Part shown: positions 9,426-19,338 of the stretch, in pieces
Layout: the number at the start of each line of letters is the position of its first letter
Position numbering within the stretch: the first letter of the stretch is position 1
Origin: an uncultured Alphaproteobacteria bacterium
GTDB lineage: Bacteria; Pseudomonadota; Alphaproteobacteria; Methylaequorales; Methylaequoraceae
Reading direction: 5' to 3'
NCBI GenBank assembly: GCA_902617375.1
Contig: CACMWI010000001.1
Span: 190,090 to 254,089, forward strand
Length of the DNA stretch: 64,000 bases
Translations under genes and position numbers: made by a program
Notes under the pieces: model-generated
The model's input: the letters and a program-made list of their open reading frames with translations, nothing else
Databases searched by the model: none
Told to the model about the DNA's origin: nothing

Positions 9426-10322
9426 TTAAGAAATTAACAGCTTTTTGGGATGAAAAGTATTATCTTTAATCAAACCCAATGCTATGTAGTTGTCTTCATA
9501 TTTTGCTAAAACAACTTTGTTTTTATTTGTTATCATTGATTGTTTATCCATTTGAACAAAACTTCCGCTTAAAACTTTTTTAACTTGATTATGATCCAAC
9601 TGAATCTTAAAAACATTATTCATAACGGCATCTATTGGATGAACAAGCATTTTAAGTTCATCACTATGCACCAAACTTAATAAATAATCCAGTGAAATAA
9701 GTTTTTTGTTAAAATTATTAAATCCTATGCGTCTCAATTCCACAACAGTAGCAAGTGTTCCGAGTGAGTCTCCAAGACTTTCTGCCAGACTTCTAACGTA
9801 TGTTCCAGCACTGCAATCTACAAAAAATGAAGCAAGTGTCTCAGAGATATTATTTATTAACGTAAAATGATTGACTTTAATTTGTCTTTTTTTGAGCTGA
9901 AATTTCATATTTTTTCTTGCCAATTTGTGTGCTCTTTGTCCATTAATTTTTACAGATGAATATCTATGAGGAAATTGTTCTATATTACCGCAAAACTCGC
10001 GTAAAGAATTTACAATATCAACATTCTTAGGGTATTTTCCGCATTCCTTTATTATTTTTCCCTCTGAATCACCAGTCTCTGTTTTAATTCCCCACTTGAC
10101 TGTGAATATATATCTTTTGTCACATTTTTCGATAAAGGGAATAATTTTTGTTGCTTTTCCCAGAGCAATTGGTAAGAAACCTGAAGCTAACGGATCAAGC
10201 GTACCAACGAAACCTGCCTTAGAATTATTGAAAATTCTTCTTATTTTCTGTAATGCAAAATTGGATGTCATACCTATTGGTTTATCCAAAAAAAACCAAC
10301 CACTCGAATTATTGCTATTCAT
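9426..10322 (-). CDS. truB: tRNA pseudouridine-55 synthase
   Basis: Makes pseudouridine 55 in the T loop of tRNAs. The catalytic Asp sits in GFVGTLDPLASG near residue 43, after the GWFFLDKPIGMTS start. Further family marks are RYSSVKINGQRAHKLAR and GTYVRSLAESLG. Length 298 is normal. It is separated from rbfA by no bases at all, so the two are almost certainly cotranscribed. Confidence 0.95.
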   Translation of the reverse strand: MNSNNSSGWFFLDKPIGMTSNFALQKIRRIFNNSKAGFVGTLDPLASGFLPIALGKATKIIPFIEKCDKRYIFTVKWGIKTETGDSEGKIIKECGKYPKNVDIVNSLREFCGNIEQFPHRYSSVKINGQRAHKLARKNMKFQLKKRQIKVNHFTLINNISETLASFFVDCSAGTYVRSLAESLGDSLGTLATVVELRRIGFNNFNKKLISLDYLLSLVHSDELKMLVHPIDAVMNNVFKIQLDHNQVKKVLSGSFVQMDKQSMITNKNKVVLAKYEDNYIALGLIKDNTFHPKKLLIS

Positions 10323-10670
10323 TTATTTATTATTAATAAGTTCAAATTTTAGCTTTGGTGTGTATCTTAGATCAATTTTGGATGAAAATTCTTTTTTGAT
10401 TCTTGATGAATTATAAGCGATTATTTCAACAACTTTTTCATGTTCAAAGATAAAGTTATTAAGTGTTTCTAGAAAAACTTTAGCACTTTTTCCATCAGAA
10501 GATAATTCAACATGAGACACCATAATAAAAACATTCTTTCCATTACTGTAATTTAAGTCAACAGTTAAAAAAACTTCAGAGATTGTTTTTTTTATTAATG
10601 TAGAAATTTTTTCGATTCTTGATTTTTTTCGTTCATCTTTGATTAATTCTAAACTAAGATTTTTTTTCAC
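10323..10670 (-). CDS. rbfA: Ribosome-binding factor A
   Basis: Small KH-fold protein that matures the 16S rRNA 5' end on the 30S subunit. At 115 residues it has the family length. It begins with a basic helix (SRIEKISTLIKKTISEVFL) and shows FIMVSHVELSSDGKSAKVFLE, then the ending DLRYTPKLKFEL, all typical of RbfA. The start codon lies 17 bases inside the end of infB. The infB-rbfA-truB order supports the call. Confidence 0.92.
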   Translation of the reverse strand: MKKNLSLELIKDERKKSRIEKISTLIKKTISEVFLTVDLNYSNGKNVFIMVSHVELSSDGKSAKVFLETLNNFIFEHEKVVEIIAYNSSRIKKEFSSKIDLRYTPKLKFELINNK

Positions 10671-12978
10671 TTTTTTCTCTCACAAAAAACTCTAATCTGT
10701 CGTTCTGTACAACTTCATTGAATTTGGAAAGAACAATTCCGCACTCCAAACCACTCATGACTTCTTTTACTTGATTTTTTTCTCTTCTAAGACTCTGAAT
10801 TTCGCATTCATGAAATATTTTTTCGTTTCTGAAAATCTTAACAAATGCTTTAGACGTCACTTTGCCCTCTTCAACAACGCATCCAGCAACCTTACTGGAA
10901 TCTGAAAGTTCAAAGACTTGTTTTACTATGGCTTTACCTATTTGAGTTTCAGTTTCTTCTGCATTATCAAGGCCGTCGATTATTTTTTGGGCCTCATCGA
11001 TAACCTCATATATTATTGAGAAATTACTAATTTTTATCGATTCTCTTTTAGACAATGTTTTTGCTTGGGTATTGGCTTTGACGTTAAAACCAAAAATTCT
11101 AGCTTTTGATGCAATTGCAAGAGTTACGTCAGATTCATTAATTTCTCCAACGGCACTGTGTATTATTTTAATTGATATCTTTTCAGAGTTCATTTTGTTT
11201 AGGCTTTGTTCAATTGCTTCTTTCGAACCATGGACGTCAGCTTTAACAATTATAGAAATTACCTTTTTCTCGCCCTGTGACGCGCTTTCTATCATCTGAT
11301 CAATAGAAACCCTTTTAACTGAAGAATTCTCTTCAATTCTTTTCATTCTGGATCTATATTGTGTAACTTCTCTTGCTCTTGCCTCGTTGTCTACAACAAC
11401 CAATTTATCTCCAGAATCTGGAGTTCCAGATAATCCTAGAAGTTCGATAGGAAAGCTTGGTAAGGCTAAATTTATCTTCTCAGATGAGTCATTATACATA
11501 GCTCTTACTTTACCCCATTCCTTTCCTACAACAGCAATATCGCCTACTTTTAGAGTTCCATTCTGAATTAGTATAGAAACAACCGTTCCTTTTCCCTTTT
11601 CTATTTTTGATTCAATAACGGTTCCCTCAGCATTTCTATTCGGATTAGCTCTTAATTCTAATACTTCAGATTGAAGTATAATTGAGTCTAAAAGATCATC
11701 TATTCCTGTTTTTGTTTTAGCTGAAACCTTAACGAAAACATTTTGTCCTCCCATTTTTTCACTAATTATTTCGTGCTTCATTAGATCAGATTCAACTTTT
11801 TCAGCGTTGGCTGTTGGAAGATCTATTTTATTGACTGCAACTACAATCGGACATCCAGAAGCTTTGGCATGGCTAATAGCCTCTATAGTTTGTTCGTTGA
11901 CACTGTCGTCAGCAGCAACGACAAGAACTATTATATCAGTAATATTTGACCCTCTTGCCCTCATCTGACTAAAAGCCGCGTGTCCAGGTGTGTCGATAAA
12001 TGTTATAAATTGCCCTTTTTTAGCCTCAACTATATAAGATCCTATATGTTGAGTTATTCCACCTGCTTCAGTCGAGGCAACCTTTTTTTCTCTAATTACA
12101 TCAAGCAGAGATGTTTTTCCATGATCAACATGACCCATTACAGTAACTACAGGTGGTCTTGGGAGAAGATCCTGTTCTGTGTCAGAAGGTCCAGTCAAAC
12201 CAACTTCAACATCGGATTCACTTACTCGTTTTGGTATATGGCCAAATTCAATTACTAACAATTCAGCTGTGTCGCTGTCAATTGTTTGATTAATAGTAGC
12301 CATTACCCCAAGTTTCATTAGTGATTTGATCAAATTTGATGACTTTTCAGCTAGACGTGACGCAAGTTCATTAACAGTTATTACATCTGGAATTATAACT
12401 TCTTTTTTTTTTCTCTCTTTATTTTCCTGATTTTCTCTATTTTCTGAACTTGTTATGTTTCTGAGCTTCGCTTTCTCTCTTGCTCTTTTTATTGCAGCAA
12501 GTGATCTTACCTTCTCATTATCGTCATCAAGAGCTTGAGAGATTGTGAGCTTTCCTTGTCTTCTATTTTCAAAGCTCTTCGGAGTTTTTACAAATTTTGG
12601 TTGTTTAGGTTTCTCGATAACTTCATCATTTGATTCTTCACTTGTTTTATTGTCTGAGAAATTTCTTACGATTGTTTTCTTTAAATTCTTTTTGTCATTC
12701 TTTTCAATTGGTGTTTTATTGTTATTTTCTGTTACTACAATTTCAGGGTTTTCCTCTTTTTTAATTTTTTCTGGTTCAGTTAAAGAAGTATCAGGAGATT
12801 TTGGTTGTTCAACTTTTTCGTTTTTTGAAAAACCGCTTATAGACCTTTTTTTCTTAACTTCAACTGAGACTGATCTACTTCTCCCATGAGAAAAACTTTG
12901 TTTTATTTGACCAGCATTTATTGTCTTCTTAAGTTGCAATTTACCGGTTAATTTATTCTTATTGTCATTATCTGTCAT
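10654..12978 (-). CDS. infB: Translation initiation factor IF-2
   Basis: GTPase that brings fMet-tRNA to the 30S subunit, 774 residues. The first 180 residues are Lys/Glu/Ser-rich and disordered-looking, with no sequence conservation expected; an IF2_N helical domain (VNELASRLAEKSSNLIKSL) follows. The GTPase domain shows VMGHVDHGKTSLLD, AGGITQHIGSY, DTPGHAAFSQMRARG and NKIDLP. Beta-barrel and C-terminal domains follow. It lies six bases after nusA; the small ylxR gene that usually sits between nusA and infB in alphaproteobacteria is missing. Confidence 0.97.
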   Translation of the reverse strand: MTDNDNKNKLTGKLQLKKTINAGQIKQSFSHGRSRSVSVEVKKKRSISGFSKNEKVEQPKSPDTSLTEPEKIKKEENPEIVVTENNNKTPIEKNDKKNLKKTIVRNFSDNKTSEESNDEVIEKPKQPKFVKTPKSFENRRQGKLTISQALDDDNEKVRSLAAIKRAREKAKLRNITSSENRENQENKERKKKEVIIPDVITVNELASRLAEKSSNLIKSLMKLGVMATINQTIDSDTAELLVIEFGHIPKRVSESDVEVGLTGPSDTEQDLLPRPPVVTVMGHVDHGKTSLLDVIREKKVASTEAGGITQHIGSYIVEAKKGQFITFIDTPGHAAFSQMRARGSNITDIIVLVVAADDSVNEQTIEAISHAKASGCPIVVAVNKIDLPTANAEKVESDLMKHEIISEKMGGQNVFVKVSAKTKTGIDDLLDSIILQSEVLELRANPNRNAEGTVIESKIEKGKGTVVSILIQNGTLKVGDIAVVGKEWGKVRAMYNDSSEKINLALPSFPIELLGLSGTPDSGDKLVVVDNEARAREVTQYRSRMKRIEENSSVKRVSIDQMIESASQGEKKVISIIVKADVHGSKEAIEQSLNKMNSEKISIKIIHSAVGEINESDVTLAIASKARIFGFNVKANTQAKTLSKRESIKISNFSIIYEVIDEAQKIIDGLDNAEETETQIGKAIVKQVFELSDSSKVAGCVVEEGKVTSKAFVKIFRNEKIFHECEIQSLRREKNQVKEVMSGLECGIVLSKFNEVVQNDRLEFFVREKSEKKS

Positions 12979-12984
12979 CTAAGT

Positions 12985-14499
12985 TTAGCTTTTATACCAA
13001 TGTTTTCTTGAATCCATAATTATCTCATCAGCTTTATCTTGATCCATATCTCTAAAAATCTCAATTAATTCAGAATTTGATAAGTCTGCAAGCTGGTCTC
13101 TGGTTTTAATATTATTTTCGTTAAGTTTTAAAAGTTGGTCTGTATCTAATAGTTTTGTGGTCAACAAATAGTCGTCAAATCCAGATTCTTTTAACTTTGC
13201 TAAATTTTCAACCCTAATTTTCTCAACGCAAATTTTAGCCCTTTGTATTAGTTCTTTTGATAAATTTTCATCGAAGCCTTCTATAGAGGTTAACTCCTCA
13301 AGAGAAACCATTGCAATTTCGTCGAGTGATGTAAAACCCTCAGTTACAAGCAAATGGGCTATCACTTCGTCAACATCTAACAAACTAATAAATTTTTGAG
13401 ATAAATTTTTAAATTCTTCGTTTCTTCTGTCAGACTCCTGAGATGTTGTTAAGATGTCAATACTCCAGCCAGTCAGCGCACTAGCTAATCTGACATTTTG
13501 ACCCTTTCTTCCAATTGCCAGACTAAGTTGTTCGTCAGGGACTATTACATCAATCTTCTTCAGGTCCTCTTCTATAATTACTTTATCAACTTCTGCTGGA
13601 CCTAAGCCGTTAACTACAAATGTCGCAATATCTTCAGACCAAAGCACAATGTCAATTTTCTCTCCTTGTAATTCGTTAACAACTGCCTGAACCCTACTGC
13701 CTCTCATTCCAACGCAAGCCCCAACTGGATCAATGCTCTTCTCTTTGGTATAAACTGCAATTTTTGCTCTACTTCCAGGATCACGAGCCACAGATTTTAC
13801 TTCTATTATTCCGTCATAAATCTCTGGAACCTCTTGAAAAAACAATTTTACTAAGAAATTGTTATGTGCTCTTGATAAAAAAATCTGCGGCCCTTTTAAG
13901 TCGTGTTTAACCTCATTGATATAAGCTCTAATTCTATCTGATCTTCTAAACACTTCTCTATTTAAAAGTTCTTCCCTACGCAAAATTGCTTCACCTTTTC
14001 CTAAATCCACAATCAGGTTTCCATATTCAACTCTTTTAACGATCCCATTAACTATCTCGCCAACCTTGTCTTTAAATTCATTAAATTGCATTATTTTTTC
14101 AGCCTCTTTTACTTTTTGAAAAATGACCTGTTTAGCTGTTTGTACTGCAATTCTTCCAAAATCAAGAGGAGGCAATTCCTCCTTTAAAAATTCTCCTATT
14201 TTTAAAGATTTATTTTTTAAATCTGAAATGTTAATTTTATTTATTCTCTCTTCAGTAGGTAATATCTCTATGTCCTCAACAACTTCTTGATATCTATACA
14301 AACCTATTTTACCTGTTTCTTTATCTACATGTGCTCTTATATCTAATTCGAATCCATATTTTGTTCGTCCGGCTTTAGCAATTGCCATTTCCATCGCTTC
14401 AATTACCTCCATTTCATCTATACCTTTTTCTTTAGCAATATTCTTAGCGACATCAATTATGTCAAAAGATAAAGAATCTTTAATTTCGTTCTTTTCCAA
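12985..14499 (-). CDS. nusA: Transcription elongation/termination factor NusA
   Basis: RNA-polymerase-associated factor for pausing, termination and antitermination, 504 residues. Domains in order: N-terminal polymerase-binding domain (to about 130), S1 domain (GEIVNGIVKRVEYGNLIVDL), two KH domains (ACVGMRGSRVQAVVNEL; EQLSLAIGRKGQNVRLAS), then two helix-hairpin-helix acidic repeats typical of proteobacterial NusA (HLLVTEGFTSLDEIA). It is the first gene of the operon; the 120-base region before it contains no rimP, which normally precedes nusA. Confidence 0.97.
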   Translation of the reverse strand: MEKNEIKDSLSFDIIDVAKNIAKEKGIDEMEVIEAMEMAIAKAGRTKYGFELDIRAHVDKETGKIGLYRYQEVVEDIEILPTEERINKINISDLKNKSLKIGEFLKEELPPLDFGRIAVQTAKQVIFQKVKEAEKIMQFNEFKDKVGEIVNGIVKRVEYGNLIVDLGKGEAILRREELLNREVFRRSDRIRAYINEVKHDLKGPQIFLSRAHNNFLVKLFFQEVPEIYDGIIEVKSVARDPGSRAKIAVYTKEKSIDPVGACVGMRGSRVQAVVNELQGEKIDIVLWSEDIATFVVNGLGPAEVDKVIIEEDLKKIDVIVPDEQLSLAIGRKGQNVRLASALTGWSIDILTTSQESDRRNEEFKNLSQKFISLLDVDEVIAHLLVTEGFTSLDEIAMVSLEELTSIEGFDENLSKELIQRAKICVEKIRVENLAKLKESGFDDYLLTTKLLDTDQLLKLNENNIKTRDQLADLSNSELIEIFRDMDQDKADEIIMDSRKHWYKS

Positions 14500-14619
14500 T
14501 TTATTACCTCTCTATTTTTTCCTTACAAATTATATATCTGTTTTGAAATTTGAAAAGTTTTAGATATTCATACCAAGACTTTAAAGAAACTTAAATAATT
14601 TAATATTTTTTTTTAATCT
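14500..14619 (-). other. Leader region of the nusA operon, where rimP would be expected
   Basis: This 120-base, AT-rich spacer separates trmB from nusA. In most alphaproteobacteria rimP fills this place. No open frame of useful length and no rimP-like residue pattern can be read on the minus strand. The operon promoter probably lies here, but no clear -35/-10 pair stands out from the AT background. Confidence 0.5.
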
Positions 14620-15276
14620 TTATTTTTTATAAATAAATAAATTAATTCTTCTATTTTCTTTTTTTGCTTTTCTAAAATATTTAGTTGGATAGATCTTATA
14701 ATCTTCGAAAATTTGATTATCTGAAGTTTTTAAGAGAAGTTTGAATAAATTTAGTTTTGAAAATGATTTTAAAATTTGATTTGAGTAGTCTTCATCATCC
14801 GTAGCTATTAATATTTCAGAATGTTTAAGAGTTATTTTATTGAGATTTTTGACGAATTCTTCATTTATTAGTCTTCTTTTTTTATGTTTTTTTTTTGGCC
14901 AGGGGTCAGGAAACAAAATAAAAATTTTTTTAAAATTCACACCACCTGCAATTTCGAAAAATTGAGAGAAAGTTACGTTTGAAAAAAAAATATTTGAAAT
15001 TTTAAATATTTCAATGTTTTTTTTTAATTCTAATCCACCTGAAATAAAGGGATCAATTGCAAGAAAAATATCCTTTTTTTTAATTTGCGACTGAAAAATT
15101 AAATTTTCACCTTTACCAAAACCAATCTCAAGATTAATGTTTTTAAAACCGTTAACTAATTTTTTTTTGGCATCACTAAAATTCATTTCGTTAAAAAAGA
15201 ATTCATGACTTTCTAGATCAAATGAATTGAATCTTTTTGTTTTTCTAGAAAGCCTCCTACCATAAAAAGGAAGCAT
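14620..15276 (-). CDS. trmB: tRNA (guanine-46-N7)-methyltransferase
   Basis: SAM-dependent methyltransferase that modifies G46 in the tRNA variable loop. The SAM-binding motif is LEIGFGKGENLIFQSQ and the family signature FPDPWPKKKHKKRRLI is intact. It starts with LPFYGRRLSRKTKRF, matching the usual N-terminus. At 218 residues it has the normal length. The gene starts two bases after the metK stop, in the standard alphaproteobacterial metK-trmB order. Confidence 0.95.
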   Translation of the reverse strand: MLPFYGRRLSRKTKRFNSFDLESHEFFFNEMNFSDAKKKLVNGFKNINLEIGFGKGENLIFQSQIKKKDIFLAIDPFISGGLELKKNIEIFKISNIFFSNVTFSQFFEIAGGVNFKKIFILFPDPWPKKKHKKRRLINEEFVKNLNKITLKHSEILIATDDEDYSNQILKSFSKLNLFKLLLKTSDNQIFEDYKIYPTKYFRKAKKENRRINLFIYKK

Positions 15277-15278
15277 AA

Positions 15279-16454
15279 TTAATATTCATTTAGAATTTTT
15301 TCAGCTAAATCAGTTTTTTCCCAAGAGAAAGATCCTGTTTTAGGTACATATTCTCTTCCAAAATGACCATAAGACGAAGTAGCTTCATAAATAGGTTGGT
15401 CCAATTTAAGATGTGTTTTTATTCCGTTTGGAGATAAATCAACATGATTTTTTATGATGTCTATGATTTTATTAGTGTTTAAATCTGAACTACTATCAGT
15501 TTTCAAATAAATTGAAATTGGCTCTGCAACTCCAATAGCATAAGAAAGTTGTAATAAACATTTTTTAGCGAGTTTTGTAGCGACAACATTTTTAGCTATA
15601 TATCTTGCAATATATGCAGCTGATCTATCAACCTTGGTGTAATCCTTTCCTGAAAAAGCTCCGCCTCCGTGCGGTGCTGACCCACCGTAAGTATCAACAA
15701 TAATCTTTCTCCCTGTTAAGCCAGTGTCTCCATCAGGGCCACCGATTACAAACCTACCAGTTGGATTAATTAAGATATTTTCAGATTTAGGAAGGATCTT
15801 AAGAGGAATGGACTCTTCAATTATTTGTATCACTTTTTTTCTAATTTCTTCATTTTTTACATCTTCAAAATGTTGTGTTGAAACCACAATAGAGGTGATA
15901 TTTTTCGGTTTGTTGTTCTCATAATTCATAGACACCTGACTCTTCGAATCAGGGCCAAAAAAAGAATCATTATTTTTTCTAAAATTTGATAGATTTTGGA
16001 GAATCTTGTGAGAGTAATGAATTGGTGCAGGCATCAAATAATCAGTTTCAGAGCAAGCATATCCGAACATTATTCCCTGATCACCTGCACCTAAAGTTTC
16101 GGAAGAGTCAACTCCTTGAGAAATGTCTTGAGATTGGTTATGTAAATAATTCTCTATTTCTATATTTTCCCAATGAAAACCATCCTGCTCATAACCAATA
16201 TCTTTAATTTTATCTCTTATTTTTTGTTCAATAATTTCATTTTTAACCTCTTGGTAGTTTTGATTGATTTTTACCTCACCTGATAAAATAACTCTATTTG
16301 TGGTAGCCAAGGTCTCGCATGCTACTCTCGAGTTTTTATCAGCTTTCATGTAGAGATCAACAACTAAATCTGAGATTTGATCACATATTTTGTCAGGGTG
16401 TCCTTCTGAAACTGATTCACTAGTGAAAATAAATTTTGCCGAATTTTTTGACAT
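15279..16454 (-). CDS. metK: S-adenosylmethionine synthetase
   Basis: Makes S-adenosylmethionine from methionine and ATP. Family marks: SESVSEGHPDKICDQISD at the N-terminus, the loop GAGDQGIMFGYA, and GGGAFSGKDYTKVDRSAAY with the phosphate-binding residues. Length 391 is typical. Only 22 bases separate it from lnt, so there is no room for a SAM riboswitch, and none was seen; expression is probably driven from upstream genes. Confidence 0.97.
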   Translation of the reverse strand: MSKNSAKFIFTSESVSEGHPDKICDQISDLVVDLYMKADKNSRVACETLATTNRVILSGEVKINQNYQEVKNEIIEQKIRDKIKDIGYEQDGFHWENIEIENYLHNQSQDISQGVDSSETLGAGDQGIMFGYACSETDYLMPAPIHYSHKILQNLSNFRKNNDSFFGPDSKSQVSMNYENNKPKNITSIVVSTQHFEDVKNEEIRKKVIQIIEESIPLKILPKSENILINPTGRFVIGGPDGDTGLTGRKIIVDTYGGSAPHGGGAFSGKDYTKVDRSAAYIARYIAKNVVATKLAKKCLLQLSYAIGVAEPISIYLKTDSSSDLNTNKIIDIIKNHVDLSPNGIKTHLKLDQPIYEATSSYGHFGREYVPKTGSFSWEKTDLAEKILNEY

Positions 16455-16476
16455 AAACCTAACTACTATTTCATAA

Positions 16477-18006
16477 TTAGTAAATTTTCAAATCTTTTCT
16501 TTTTTTTATTAAACAGTCAGTGAGTACGCAGGTGAGTGAAATTATTAAAATTAAATATACCAGAACTATATTTTTATTTTTCATAAAGAAAGTTTCGTTT
16601 TTTATCAAATTCAAGTTTTGCTCGATAAAACCACTTTTATTTAAATCTATTTTCTTGAGGATTTTTCCATTTTCATCAGTTACGACGGAAATTCCAGAAT
16701 TGGCAGAGCGAATAAGTGGAATACCTTTCTCAACTGATCGAAAAATTGATGCAGTCAAATGTTGTTTTGGGCCAATAAAGTTTCCAAACCAAGCATCATT
16801 CGTAATGTTTATTAAGAGTTCAATTTTTTTATCGTTAAATGTTTGGAATATTGCTTCATAACAAATTGACGGTTCAAGATATATTCTTTCTTGTCCTAAT
16901 TCGAAAAATAGAACCTGATCCCTATCTCCCTCACTAAAATCAGTTTTTCCTGGAGTTAGTTTCAAAATGTTAAACAAGAATCGTAATGGTATAAACTCAC
17001 CAAAAGGCACCAATTTTTTTTTATCGTAAAACCTTACATCATTTTTATTAATGATGTAAAAGGAATTGAAAACTTTAAAATTATTACCGTAAAATTCTCT
17101 TCTCAATCCTCCTGTAATTATGACTGTTTTTTCATCAATTTTTTGTTTAATGTAAGTAATGAGATCCTCGTTCTCGATCAAAAAACCTGTTATTGCTGCC
17201 TCTGGCCATACAACTAAAAGCTCTTCTTTTTTACTCTTATTAGATAAAATCAACAGTTTATCTAAATGTTCTTGAAACAAGGTTCGATCCCACTTTTTAT
17301 TTTGAGGAATATTTGGCTGTACAACTCTTATAGAGACAGTTTTAGATTCAAGTTGTTCTTCTTTAAGTGGAAATATTGAAAAAGATAATAAAAATAAAGG
17401 GAATAATATCAAGGGAAAAATAAAACTACTAGCTTTATTTATCAGGCATAGAACTATTGTAATTATCCATAAGATTGTCAAAAAAGATAAACCATATACT
17501 CCAATGAAAGATGATATTTTAATAAATTTCTCATCAAAAATCCAAAGATGTCCATAAAGATTAAAAGGTAGCCCACCAAAAATATTTGATCTTAAAAATT
17601 CAGATATAAAAATAAAAAAAGAAATTAATAAAATCTTAGTAAAGAAAAAATCATGTATTTTTTGAAAATTTATAAATTTTTTAATTAATACACATGGAAA
17701 CGTGAAAAATATGCCCATTAGAGATGGAAAAACAATCAAAACCAAAGGGGCTAAAATTTTATGTTCTTCATAAATTAAAAAAGGATTCACAATCCAATGC
17801 ATGGACGTGAGAAAAAAACCTACCCCAAACAACCAACCAGAAAACATAGTATTAAAGCTACGATCTTTGCAAAATAATCCTTTAATTAATAAATAATGCC
17901 CAAGGATGGATAGAGGAATGAAGATTGAAGAAAAGAAAGAAAAACCATTTAATAAACCACCAATGAAAAATGTGAAGTAGTTAGGTGGTTTATTTAACAT
18001 TAACAA
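16477..18006 (-). CDS. lnt: Apolipoprotein N-acyltransferase
   Basis: Inner-membrane enzyme that adds the third acyl chain to lipoproteins. The first 200 residues hold about six membrane helices; the periplasmic nitrilase domain follows, with the catalytic Glu in VVWPEAAITGF, Lys in KKLVPFGEFIP and Cys in EPSICYEAIF. A last hydrophobic helix (NIVLVYLILIISLTCVL) anchors the C-terminus. Length 509 is normal. It overlaps the corC-like gene by 17 bases, in the usual ybeY-corC-lnt order. Confidence 0.95.
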   Translation of the reverse strand: MLMLNKPPNYFTFFIGGLLNGFSFFSSIFIPLSILGHYLLIKGLFCKDRSFNTMFSGWLFGVGFFLTSMHWIVNPFLIYEEHKILAPLVLIVFPSLMGIFFTFPCVLIKKFINFQKIHDFFFTKILLISFFIFISEFLRSNIFGGLPFNLYGHLWIFDEKFIKISSFIGVYGLSFLTILWIITIVLCLINKASSFIFPLILFPLFLLSFSIFPLKEEQLESKTVSIRVVQPNIPQNKKWDRTLFQEHLDKLLILSNKSKKEELLVVWPEAAITGFLIENEDLITYIKQKIDEKTVIITGGLRREFYGNNFKVFNSFYIINKNDVRFYDKKKLVPFGEFIPLRFLFNILKLTPGKTDFSEGDRDQVLFFELGQERIYLEPSICYEAIFQTFNDKKIELLINITNDAWFGNFIGPKQHLTASIFRSVEKGIPLIRSANSGISVVTDENGKILKKIDLNKSGFIEQNLNLIKNETFFMKNKNIVLVYLILIISLTCVLTDCLIKKRKDLKIY

Positions 18007-18826
18007 GGATTCGTTTGATTTTTCTAGTATCTGCGTCTCTTATTGTAAATTCCAAACCACTTTTGTGGTTAATAACTTCGCCTCTACTTGGAATCTTACC
18101 TAATAAGTTAAAAACCAAACCTCCTACTGTATCGATATCTTCTTTTTCTTCATCAGTAAAATAACCACCAATCTTTTTCTCTAGATCTTCAACAGGCAAT
18201 CTAGCTGAAACATCGTATGTTTTTTTAGAAATTTTCTTAATCTCTTCAATTTCTTCAAAATCATGTTCATCTTTTATTTCACCAACTATTTCTTCAACCA
18301 AGTCCTCAATAGTAACAAGTCCGTTAGTACCACCAAATTCGTCAACGACTATAGACATGTGGATTTGCTCTGATCTCATTTTTAGTAAAAGATCAAGAAT
18401 CTTCATTGAAGGAGATGAAAATAGAATCTTCCTTGTAATTGTTTTCGAAAGACTTAAATTTTCTTTCTTTTTTTTGTTATTAACTTTTTCAAATAAATCC
18501 CTAATGTGAATCATACCAATTATTTTATCCAAATTATCTTGAAAAACAGGTATTCTAGAATGTTTAGTTTTATTAATAAAAACTATAAGTTTATCAATCT
18601 TAATATCCGAAGAAACTGCATCTATATCAGCTCTTGGTATCATCACATCTTCTATACACTTATCGCTAAGATTAATTACATTTTTAAAAATGTTTTTTGT
18701 TCCGTCATCAATTTTTTCAGTGCTACTCTTATTTTCATCAATCAAGTCTACGATCACATTTTTAAGCTCCTCTTTCTGATTTGATCGAAATAATGAAATG
18801 ATACTACTGTAAATTTTCTTTATCAT
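17990..18826 (-). CDS. CorC/HlyC-family CBS-domain protein
   Basis: A 278-residue soluble protein with a CBS pair (about 60-185, including VMIPRADIDAVSSD and VVDEFGGTNGLVTIEDLVEEIVG) and the C-terminal CorC_HlyC transporter-associated domain (about 200-275). It lacks the membrane DUF21 domain, like E. coli CorC/YbeX. Role is uncertain: magnesium/cobalt efflux and ribosome-related functions have both been proposed. It sits between ybeY and lnt with overlaps on both sides. Confidence 0.9.
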   Translation of the reverse strand: MIKKIYSSIISLFRSNQKEELKNVIVDLIDENKSSTEKIDDGTKNIFKNVINLSDKCIEDVMIPRADIDAVSSDIKIDKLIVFINKTKHSRIPVFQDNLDKIIGMIHIRDLFEKVNNKKKKENLSLSKTITRKILFSSPSMKILDLLLKMRSEQIHMSIVVDEFGGTNGLVTIEDLVEEIVGEIKDEHDFEEIEEIKKISKKTYDVSARLPVEDLEKKIGGYFTDEEKEDIDTVGGLVFNLLGKIPSRGEVINHKSGLEFTIRDADTRKIKRILVNVK

Positions 18827-19338
18827 GACTCATATTGTATTTTTTTCATAATATCTTTTTCTTTAGCTTCCATTTCGATCGACTCTTTCTTATTTGAATG
18901 ATCAAATCCATATAAATGTAGGGCACTGTGAACAATCATATGAAGAAGGTGATCAAAAAATTTTTTTTTTTGATCTTTTGCCTCTGAAAGAATTTTTTCA
19001 AGTGAAATAACGATATCACCTAAAACTAAATAATTTTCTAAATTACTGATCATTCTTTTTTCATTTTGAGGAAACGATAGAACATTCGTAGGTTTATTAA
19101 TTTTCCTATACTTTGAATTAATTTTTTTTATCTCTTCATTATTTGTCAAGAAAATTGATACATACGTCTTTCTTTTTTTATATTCAAGTATTTCTAGAGT
19201 TTGATCAACAGATTTTTTAACAAAATTTTTAATTTTTTTTGTTTTAAAACTCCTTTCACAATCAAACTGAATTTCAATAATTTTTTGTTTACTTTTTTTT
19301 ATATTTCTCTCCAACTCTTTGGATTTTTTCAAATTCAT
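18823..19338 (-). CDS. ybeY: Endoribonuclease YbeY (rRNA maturation factor)
   Basis: Metal-dependent RNase needed for 16S rRNA 3'-end processing and ribosome quality control. The zinc-binding triad HMIVHSALHLYGFDH is intact, and TNVLSFPQN matches the substrate-side motif. The ATG at 19338 is preferred over the TTG five codons earlier. Even so the gene overlaps the end of phoH by 50 bases, and its first 20 residues are basic and unlike other YbeY proteins; a later non-ATG start is possible. Confidence 0.92.
   Translation of the reverse strand: MNLKKSKELERNIKKSKQKIIEIQFDCERSFKTKKIKNFVKKSVDQTLEILEYKKRKTYVSIFLTNNEEIKKINSKYRKINKPTNVLSFPQNEKRMISNLENYLVLGDIVISLEKILSEAKDQKKKFFDHLLHMIVHSALHLYGFDHSNKKESIEMEAKEKDIMKKIQYES

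Noticed and set aside
16455..16476. Possible SAM riboswitch before metK
   Set aside because: Only 22 bases separate metK from lnt, too few for any known SAM riboswitch class.
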